A stretch of DNA of 6,118 nt from the NCBI GenBank assembly GCA_017935805.1, contig JAGBGV010000079.1:1-6118 (forward strand). Direction: 5' to 3'. How positions within the stretch are numbered: the first letter of the stretch is position 1; the number at the start of each line of letters is the position of its first letter. This DNA comes from Clostridia bacterium (GTDB lineage Bacteria; Bacillota_A; Clostridia; Oscillospirales; CAG-272). The translations under genes were made by a program, and so were the position numbers. A model generated the notes under the pieces. It was not told the DNA's origin and searched no databases. It saw only the letters and a list, made by a program, of their open reading frames with translations. This document shows, piece by piece, positions 1 through 3,934 of this stretch.

Positions 1-430
1 ACATTGCCTTGAGGTGGTCGATATGACTGTGAACATTACCGTCGGAGAAGAGGCCGATAAAGTGGAGTGTTGTGCCGTTCTCCTTTACGCCGCCAACAAG
101 TGCCTTCCATGTGTCGGAAGCGAACATCTTGCCGGATTCAATAGACGCAGACACCAGCTTTGCGCCCTGTGCGAACACCTGACCGGAGCCGAGAGCGTTG
201 TGACCAACCTCGGAGTTACCCATATCGTCATCAGAAGGGAGACCTACAGCTGTGCCGTGAGCCTTGAGGGAAACCATGGGGTAATTAGCCATAAGGCGGT
301 CGAGATTAGGAGTGCGGGCAAGACGAACTGCATTTGCACCTGTATCGGGAGCGATACCAACGCCGTCCATTACGATAGTAACAACGGGACGCACGCCCTG
401 GAAATTCTTGAGTTTTTCGAGAGTTTTCAT
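1..430 (-). CDS. gpmI: 2,3-bisphosphoglycerate-independent phosphoglycerate mutase, N-terminal part (runs off the left edge)
   Basis: This cytosolic glycolytic enzyme interconverts 3- and 2-phosphoglycerate using a metal-bound phosphoserine. Only the first 143 codons are present; family members are about 510-550 residues, so roughly a quarter is visible. Translated on the minus strand, residues 21-26 read MDGVGI, containing the first metal-ligand Asp (D22). Residues 71-83 carry the signature GNSEVGHNALGSG, where Ser73 is the expected phosphorylated nucleophile. Residues 129-139 (SDGNVHSHIDH) match the conserved substrate-binding His segment of the phosphotransferase insertion domain. The start at 430 is supported by AGAGG ten bases upstream and by the conserved metal site lying about 20 residues in. 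A long open frame on the opposite strand is a shadow. The family call is very secure; the missing C-terminus is simply outside the window. Confidence 0.97.
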   Translation of the reverse strand, partial: MKTLEKLKNFQGVRPVVTIVMDGVGIAPDTGANAVRLARTPNLDRLMANYPMVSLKAHGTAVGLPSDDDMGNSEVGHNALGSGQVFAQGAKLVSASIESGKMFASDTWKALVGGVKENGTTLHFIGLFSDGNVHSHIDHLKAM

Positions 431-494
431 GTTTGTAATTCCTCTTTATATAAATTTATTTTTTGTCTGTATTAAAGATTTTTGAGCTCTTGTC

Positions 495-523
495 TTATTA
501 AAGTTTTGATCAAACTTTTTCAA
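495..523 (-). promoter_or_regulatory. Sigma-A-type promoter of gpmI
   Basis: On the minus strand, a -35 box TTGAAA (523-518) is separated by exactly 17 bp from a -10 box TAATAA (500-495). Transcription would start near 488 and give a leader of roughly 58 nt before the gpmI start codon. The spacer is almost filled by an imperfect palindrome (500-518). Box quality and placement are seen directly; activity is inferred. Confidence 0.6.
500..518. repeat. Imperfect palindrome around TTTGATCAAA in the gpmI promoter spacer
   Basis: The plus strand reads AAAGTTTTGATCAAACTTT, which is palindromic apart from one extra base. It fills the spacer between the -10 and -35 boxes of the gpmI promoter, so it could be an operator. 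It could also be the edge of a dispersed intergenic repeat, since similar AAGTTTGATCAAACTT blocks followed by GC-rich hairpins are, to my recollection, common between genes in gut clostridia. That second view is from memory and unverified here. Confidence 0.5.
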
Positions 524-529
524 AAGTAT

Positions 530-566
530 GCGGGTTTTTAGGGCAGCGCCCTGAATCGATAACCGC
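530..566. other. GC-rich stem-loop upstream of the gpmI promoter
   Basis: A two-part hairpin. The outer arms GCGG..TT (530-536) and AACCGC (561-566) pair with one bulged G. The inner arms AGGGC (540-544) and GCCCT (548-552) close on a 3-base loop. It lies outside the transcript predicted for gpmI. No uracil run follows on either strand, so it is not a classical terminator. It is probably part of an intergenic repeat unit. Confidence 0.4.
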
Positions 567-611
567 AGTCATCGAAACACCCAGGCGTTCGAAAGAGTTC
601 TTCTTTTTGTC

Positions 612-643
612 TACTTTTTCTTCTCGATAAAGAAGAAAAAGTA
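612..643. repeat. Perfect 13-bp inverted repeat just downstream of the SLOG gene
   Basis: TACTTTTTCTTCT (612-624) and AGAAGAAAAAGTA (631-643) are perfect inverted copies separated by CGATAA. The element begins two bases past the stop codon of the minus-strand gene ending at 646, so it would form an AU-rich hairpin at that mRNA's 3' end. It may protect the end or terminate transcription. Each arm is nearly all purine or all pyrimidine, and no clear run of T follows it on the minus strand, so a textbook terminator is not claimed. Confidence 0.6.
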
Positions 644-645
644 AT

Positions 646-1182
646 TCATTTCACCAGATCAAAGATGTTATATATCTTCAGTCCTTCTTTTTTAGCCATG
701 CGGAACGTCTGACCTGCGCCGCTGCGGAATTTGCCGTTATAGTATGCCACGCAAAATGATGAGCGCTCTACCATTGAGTAGTTTCTCCGATTCATGCAAT
801 CGGGAGTGTAAAAGTCCTCAATATAGTAAATGGCAGAGGCAAGCCCCTTTATTCTGTGGTATTCACGCACCGCATCAATGCCGTCCTCTTCCTTCACCCA
901 TTTTTCCGTTTGATTTCTGCACGGCAACGCAAGCACAAGATGAACATTCGGACAGGTCTTTGCGGCATTCAGTACACGCTTTGCGGCAAGGGTATCAAAT
1001 CCAAGAGCACCGCCGCAGATGAAATACTCGTACCCAACATGAGCGAGTAGATTAATGGCGTGGTCCAGCTTTCCGGTGATCTTCTCAAGTTTATCCTCCG
1101 GCAGCTTTCTGTGCCCTGTAAAGCAGCAGGTGTTTTCTCTCTTCATGAAGGGGAGTATTTCCATTTCACTTGTGTAATTCAT
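646..1182 (-). CDS. SLOG/YpsA-like (DUF1273-type) Rossmann-fold protein
   Basis: A 178-residue cytosolic protein resembling the YpsA branch of the SLOG superfamily, Rossmann-like folds expected to bind nucleotide-type ligands. Visible motifs are CCFTGHR (19-25), the glycine-rich loop with acid CGGALGFDTLAA (56-67), LPCRNQTEKW (86-95), and a C-terminal MNRRNY...YYNG segment (130-149) followed by SGAGQTFRMA (154-163). B. subtilis YpsA is of similar size, so the domain looks complete. The start at 1182 is chosen because AAAGGGG lies six bases upstream; the next Met (residue 13) has no ribosome site. The first 12 residues precede the fold. It is divergent from the winged-helix regulator with a 90-bp shared upstream region. 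The exact ligand and role are unknown; the family assignment is from motifs. Confidence 0.85.
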   Translation of the reverse strand: MNYTSEMEILPFMKRENTCCFTGHRKLPEDKLEKITGKLDHAINLLAHVGYEYFICGGALGFDTLAAKRVLNAAKTCPNVHLVLALPCRNQTEKWVKEEDGIDAVREYHRIKGLASAIYYIEDFYTPDCMNRRNYSMVERSSFCVAYYNGKFRSGAGQTFRMAKKEGLKIYNIFDLVK

Positions 1183-1201
1183 GTCGGTCCCCTTTCGCCG
1201 T

Positions 1202-1227
1202 AGTCGGTTGACAATATAAGTCGGTTG
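1202..1227 (+). promoter_or_regulatory. Two perfect 9-bp direct repeats overlapping the regulator promoter (putative operator)
   Basis: AGTCGGTTG occurs at 1202-1210 and again at 1219-1227, a 17-bp period. The first copy runs into the -35 box and the second fills the spacer up to the -10 region. OmpR/PhoB-type winged-helix proteins usually bind direct repeats, so autoregulation by the adjacent gene is a natural idea, although the classical period is about 11 bp. A partial third match (GTCGGT, 1183-1188) lies next to the divergent SLOG gene's start. The repeats are seen directly; operator function is inference. Confidence 0.5.
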
Positions 1228-1236
1228 TGATATATT
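1208..1236 (+). promoter_or_regulatory. Strong sigma-A promoter of the winged-helix regulator
   Basis: A perfect -35 box TTGACA (1208-1213), a 17-bp spacer and a -10 box TATATT (1231-1236) preceded by TGA, an extended -10. The start of transcription would be near 1243, leaving about a 30-nt leader. No equally good promoter was found on the minus strand for the divergent SLOG gene; a lone TATAAT (1245-1240, minus) lacks a convincing -35. Confidence 0.75.
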
Positions 1237-1272
1237 TTAATTATATTAGAAACAAAGAAGGTTCGGTGTGCC

Positions 1273-1890
1273 ATGATCTCGGTAAATATAAATGACAAGT
1301 ATCTTCGGAAGACAGCAGAGCGTCTGCTTTCTCTGTGCAGCTTGAACAGCGGGGATATCCTGATCTGTGATGAAGCAAACGCTGCGGAGATTGCAGAAAA
1401 CGCTCACAGCGGAGTAATAGTGCTGTATGGGAAAGGAGCATATCTGTATTCCGACACTCACAGCCGCCTTGCCTTAGCATATGGCGAAAGATACCGCTCA
1501 GTCAGCGTTCCCCTTGACTACAGGGAATTTTGCGAGGTTGTGACCGTGCTCTACCAATCAGCGGTAGTGGCAGCTCCCTCTGCGGCGTCAACCGCTCGCG
1601 ATACAGTATCAGTTTCAGAGGAGACCTGCACCGTCAAGCGCGGCACCCGTGAAGTACAGCTTACAGAGCGTGAAATGCAGCTGTTCATTTACCTTCGCGC
1701 TCACTGCGGAAAGGTAGTATCCAGAGACACCTTGAAAAATGAGGTTTGGGGAAACACCACAGATGAGGGCACCAACATAGTTGACGTGTACATCAGTTAT
1801 TTGCGACGTAAGCTGAAGCCCGTTCTCGGAGAAGGCGCGATAATCAGCGTGCGCGGTCAGGGTTACATGATTCCCCCGCCCCGTGAATAA
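1273..1890 (+). CDS. OmpR/PhoB-family winged-helix regulator with a degenerate receiver
   Basis: A 205-residue putative DNA-binding regulator. Residues about 118-201 form a Trans_reg_C winged helix: the LTEREMQLF helix (130-138), GKVVSRDTLKNEVWG (146-160), the recognition-helix region NIVDVYISYLRRKL (168-181) and the wing ISVRGQGYMI (191-200). Residues 1-100 look like a shrunken receiver: ILICDEANAAE (29-39) resembles strand 1 and VPLDYREF (79-86) resembles the strand 5/helix 5 boundary. The expected acidic pocket, the central phosphoacceptor Asp after strand 3, and the Lys before Pro are not recognisable, so phosphorylation control is unlikely. A Ser/Ala/Thr-rich linker joins the halves. No histidine kinase is adjacent. 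The start at 1273 has AGAAGG 11 bases upstream, somewhat distant. Target genes are unknown; autoregulation and control of the SLOG gene are possible. Confidence 0.85.
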   Translation: MISVNINDKYLRKTAERLLSLCSLNSGDILICDEANAAEIAENAHSGVIVLYGKGAYLYSDTHSRLALAYGERYRSVSVPLDYREFCEVVTVLYQSAVVAAPSAASTARDTVSVSEETCTVKRGTREVQLTEREMQLFIYLRAHCGKVVSRDTLKNEVWGNTTDEGTNIVDVYISYLRRKLKPVLGEGAIISVRGQGYMIPPPRE

Positions 1891-1913
1891 TCCCGAAATT
1901 TCCCATTTTATAT

Positions 1914-1922
1914 ATTATAGCA
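1914..1922 (-). promoter_or_regulatory. Possible extended -10 promoter antisense to the regulator's 3' end
   Basis: The minus strand reads TGCTATAAT, a perfect extended -10 motif. The sequence 17 bp upstream (ATGTAT, 1942-1937) is a poor -35. Transcription would run into the regulator gene in antisense. The surrounding DNA is very AT-rich, so chance is quite possible. Confidence 0.25.
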
Positions 1923-2112
1923 CAAAAGTGACAGAAATACATCTGTTTTTGAAAGAAAAATTAAAAAATACAAGCAAAATAAAAATCAGTAGAAATGTGA
2001 AAAGGCAAAGCTACACAGAAAACAAAAGGGGATTCCAAAGGGGAAAACAGCGCAGTGTAGATATTGCTTGCAATAGGTACACAAGCTCTTGTCCCCTTGG
2101 TGCCGGGTGATT

Positions 2113-2144
2113 CTTAAGAGGTGCCGGCATTGGTACCTCTTAAG
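2113..2144 (+). repeat. 13-bp inverted repeat with 6-base loop
   Basis: CTTAAGAGGTGCC (2113-2125) pairs with GGTACCTCTTAAG (2132-2144) around the loop GGCATT. All pairs are Watson-Crick except one G-T wobble, which would be a C-A mismatch on the other strand. The loop bases GGCA can alternatively pair with TGCC at 2101-2104. No T-run follows, so it is not a standard terminator. Confidence 0.8.
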
Positions 2145-2146
2145 TT

Positions 2147-2162
2147 CTCCACGAAAGTGGGG
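2147..2162 (+). other. Six-pair stem capped by a GAAA tetraloop
   Basis: CTCCAC (2147-2152), GAAA (2153-2156), GTGGGG (2157-2162), including one U-G pair on the plus strand. GNRA loops are typical of stable structured RNAs; the opposite strand would give a less favourable UUUC loop and a mismatch. The bases GGGGAC (2159-2164) can compete by pairing with GTCCCC at 2091-2096. Confidence 0.5.
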
Positions 2163-2357
2163 ACTTTGGTTCAACAAACAAGTATAGTTGAAGAGTAAAG
2201 CGGCATGAGATAAAGTATAGTTTGTAATTGCCACACATACCGTCGAGCAACGATACGAAGTATCGCAACCGATCTCTACAGGCGAGAGGAAAAGCGCGGG
2301 GCGAAGGGATATGCAATATACCCCCTGACATTTTCTCAACATTTTTTCGTTTTCCTG

Positions 2358-2386
2358 TTTACTTTTTCGTTTCCATAGTATATAAT
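2358..2386 (+). promoter_or_regulatory. Promoter of the cysteine T-box operon
   Basis: A perfect -10 box TATAAT (2381-2386) with TTTACT (2358-2363) 17 bp upstream, matching four of six -35 consensus positions. Transcription should start near 2393, a few bases before stem I of the T-box leader. Confidence 0.75.
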
Positions 2387-2571
2387 GTAATGTAAATCCA
2401 AAGACAATGATCGGGAAGAAGAGAGATGTACCGAATTTCAGAGAGCGACGGGCTGGTGTGACGCCGCATTCGGATCTTTGATGTGCGCCCGTGAGTCGGC
2501 TCGGTGAAGGTACACACCGTACTGCGTAGTCCTGCCCGCATAACTGCGTTAAAGGTATTTGAGTAACAAAT

Positions 2572-2600
2572 CAGAGTGGAACCGCGATAACTCGCCTCTG
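2572..2600 (+). promoter_or_regulatory. T-box antiterminator element
   Basis: Textbook architecture: helix A1 CAGAG (2572-2576)/CTCTG (2596-2600), the 7-nt bulge TGGAACC (2577-2583) whose first four bases pair with the tRNA 3' end, and helix A2 GCG (2584-2586)/CGC (2593-2595) closing on ATAACT. Its 3' arm shares bases 2593-2596 with the terminator, making the two folds mutually exclusive. Confidence 0.92.
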
Positions 2601-2638
2601 TCGGAAACCGTTTTGCCGGTACCGATTGGGCGTTTTTT
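2593..2638 (+). terminator. Regulated intrinsic terminator of the T-box leader
   Basis: CGCC (2593-2596) pairs with GGCG (2629-2632), TCGG (2601-2604) with CCGA (2622-2625), and ACCG (2607-2610) with CGGT (2617-2620), with a small internal loop. A run of six T (2633-2638) follows directly. In the absence of uncharged tRNA this fold should stop transcription before the first gene. Confidence 0.9.
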
Positions 2639-2667
2639 GTTTTACAGAAACTTTCGAGGAGGATTCA

Positions 2668-3213
2668 ATGAAAACATACATATTTCGTGATTGTAACTTT
2701 ATGACGTATGATGATTACGAAGAATATGATATATGCGGAGAAGAATACAAAAAGCTCATTTCTCTTTGTTGCGAAATGTGTAGCACACTTGCGTTTGCAA
2801 TAGATAAAAAATGTGAAATCAATCTCGTGGATAAGCTTGAATCTTTCAGAATACCTGCTCCTAATAATCTCGAATATACTCTAAACGAAGATGAAAGATG
2901 GGATATAAGATATTACCAAGTCTGTCCTGAAATAAAGGATTTGCTGATAAACTCTGCGGACAGCATATACCAATGGCTTAACGGCTGGGGCTTCAACAAT
3001 CCGGAAGATCCAACATTCTATCGTGAGGATGGAAGTGTGTTTTTCTCTTCAGTGATTCACGATGGAGAATTATTTCTCAACCTGACGGAAGATGAAAATG
3101 TATTCGATACTATCAGCAGCAACAATTGGGAACTTATACAGAGTTCCGGCAATTCTTTTGAGAAAGCATTGAGTAACTACTATTTCTCAATATACGGCGG
3201 AGGCATAATATGA
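2668..3213 (+). CDS. Unrecognised 181-aa acidic protein, first gene of the cysteine T-box operon
   Basis: I do not recognise this family securely. The start at 2668 follows AGGAGG by five bases; an in-frame ATG at 2626 lies inside the terminator hairpin and has no ribosome site. The protein is soluble-looking, acidic and rich in Tyr, Asp, Glu and Asn, with no signal peptide, membrane segment or known catalytic motif. Seven cysteines (9, 23, 34, 35, 38, 49, 86) all fall in the first half. The C-terminal half has an aromatic stretch WLNGWGFNNPEDPTFYR (103-119) then FFSSVIHDGE (125-134), a pattern I associate loosely with uncharacterised clostridial proteins. GC is about 32% over 2701-2760 against about 62% over 3481-3540 in cysE (hand counts), suggesting recent acquisition. 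Its stop overlaps the cysE start (ATGA), so translation is probably coupled. Function unknown. Confidence 0.8.
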   Translation: MKTYIFRDCNFMTYDDYEEYDICGEEYKKLISLCCEMCSTLAFAIDKKCEINLVDKLESFRIPAPNNLEYTLNEDERWDIRYYQVCPEIKDLLINSADSIYQWLNGWGFNNPEDPTFYREDGSVFFSSVIHDGELFLNLTEDENVFDTISSNNWELIQSSGNSFEKALSNYYFSIYGGGII

Positions 3214-3917
3214 TTGGAAACGACAGAAACCAAATCAAAATAACATTTACCACAGCGCTGGGTAAGGCGTTCTACCGTCAGATCATGGCGATAAAGGACG
3301 ACATTGACGCCATCTGCGCCCGTGACCCTGCGGCAAGAAACCGCGCCGAGGTACTCATGCTCTACTCGGGACTTCACGCGCTCATCATGTACCGCATATC
3401 TCACGCACTTCAGAAGCGTGGGCTCAAGTTCGGTGCGCGCGCTGTGTCACAGTTTGCGAAATTCCTCACGGGTATCGAAATTCACCCGGGTGCGACCATT
3501 GGCAAGGGACTCTTCATCGACCACGGCGCCGGAGTAGTCATCGGTGAGACTGCAATAATCGGCAACAACTGCACCATTTACCAGGGCGTTACTCTCGGCG
3601 GTACAGGTAAAGAGACAGGCAAGCGTCACCCCACCCTCGGAGATAACGTGCTCATCGGTGCGGGCGCAAAGCTACTCGGCAACTTCACCGTAGGCTCCAA
3701 CTCAAAGATCGCCGCAGGTGCGGTAGTCCTTGGGGATGTGCCGGAAAACTCCACCGCTGTAGGTATTCCCGCAAAGGTAGTACGCCGCGACGGTGCAAAG
3801 GTGAAGCCTGCAGAAGACCTTGACCAGGTACACATTCCCGACCCCATTGACAACGAGCTGAAGTCACTTCGCGCTCGCATCGAACAGCTGGAAGCTGAAA
3901 TCAAAGGAAAAATCTAA
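3210..3917 (+). CDS. cysE: Serine O-acetyltransferase
   Basis: Transfers acetyl from acetyl-CoA to L-serine, giving O-acetylserine for cysteine synthesis in the cytosol. The left-handed beta-helix of hexapeptide repeats spans about residues 88-192. Key motifs: IEIHPGATIG (89-98), the catalytic His in FIDHGAG (His105), QGVTLGGTGKETGKRHP (125-141, with His140), and VGIPAKVV (184-191). The E at 90 instead of the E. coli Asp is, as I recall, usual in Firmicutes. The N-terminal helical domain is short, as in Gram-positive enzymes. The start at 3210 is set by GGAGG six bases upstream and by the 4-nt overlap with the previous gene. It places about 25 residues before the usual short-form beginning near Met26, which has no good ribosome site. 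The C-terminus (about 213-235) is a short charged heptad-like helix. Controlled by the upstream T-box. Confidence 0.97.
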   Translation: MIGNDRNQIKITFTTALGKAFYRQIMAIKDDIDAICARDPAARNRAEVLMLYSGLHALIMYRISHALQKRGLKFGARAVSQFAKFLTGIEIHPGATIGKGLFIDHGAGVVIGETAIIGNNCTIYQGVTLGGTGKETGKRHPTLGDNVLIGAGAKLLGNFTVGSNSKIAAGAVVLGDVPENSTAVGIPAKVVRRDGAKVKPAEDLDQVHIPDPIDNELKSLRARIEQLEAEIKGKI

Positions 3918-3934
3918 TAATCGGAGGTCAAAAT

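Larger units (their letters stand above)
2035..2323 (+). other. Dense hairpin array, candidate structured RNA or dispersed intergenic repeat (unidentified)
   Basis: This stretch lies in the 1891-2357 gap, which has no credible gene. The following arms are seen directly. CCAA-A-GGGG (2035-2043) pairs with CCCCTTGG (2093-2100) and encloses a hairpin GTGTA/TACAC (2055-2059/2078-2082) topped by TATTG/CAATA with a CTTG loop. A 13-bp hairpin lies at 2113-2144 and a GAAA-loop hairpin at 2147-2162. TTCAAC/GTTGAA (2170-2175/2187-2192), CGATAC/GTATCG (2251-2256/2260-2265) and GGGATAT/ATAT-A-CCC (2306-2323) follow. AAGTATAGTT occurs twice (2180-2189, 2213-2222). Two G-T wobbles and the GAAA loop favour the plus strand as RNA. 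It matches no RNA class I can name. It could be a structured RNA, a 3' UTR of the regulator transcript, or a non-coding repeat of this lineage. The AT-rich stretch 1891-2034 shows no clear terminator. Confidence 0.5.
2393..2640 (+). ncRNA. T-box riboswitch leader, probably sensing tRNA-Cys
   Basis: A cis-acting leader that reads through its terminator when uncharged cognate tRNA binds. Hallmarks in order: basal stem CGGGA/TCCTG (2412-2416/2530-2534), stem UGUACC/GGUACA (2427-2432/2509-2514), AGAGAG element (2440-2445), GGCTGGTGTGA (2451-2461), stem III ATTTG/CAAAT (2557-2571), and the T-box AGAGTGGAACCGCG (2573-2586). The loop between the two stem I helices contains TGC (2523-2525), a Cys codon in the specifier position. 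The bulge UGGA would pair with UCCA, matching the U73 discriminator of tRNA-Cys (shared by tRNA-Gly). Together with cysE and cysS downstream, cysteine is the best specificity. The T-box class is near certain; the exact specifier triplet is inferred by hand folding. Confidence 0.95.

Noticed and set aside
14..475. 153-aa plus-strand frame
   Set aside because: It is the shadow of gpmI on the minus strand, which has conserved catalytic motifs and a ribosome site.
1883..2110. 75-aa plus-strand frame after the regulator
   Set aside because: Starts inside the regulator gene without a ribosome site, is Lys/Asn-rich from AT-rich DNA, and runs into the hairpin array.
2035..2323. Self-cleaving ribozyme, SRP RNA, RNase P or transposon omega-RNA
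   Set aside because: Core motifs of hammerhead, SRP (GGAAG loops) and RNase P are not visible, and no tnpB/iscB fragment is nearby.
1986..2342. 118-aa minus-strand frame (and a 63-aa frame at 2140-2331)
   Set aside because: Reads through several perfect inverted repeats, is Cys/Leu/Tyr-rich without domain character, and has no ribosome site. It looks like chance translation of the structured element.
2359..2541. 60-aa minus-strand frame
   Set aside because: Lies entirely over the T-box promoter and stem I, whose conserved RNA motifs explain the sequence.
2626..2667. Upstream start giving 14 extra residues on the first operon gene
   Set aside because: The codon lies within the terminator hairpin and lacks a ribosome site; ATG 2668 has AGGAGG.
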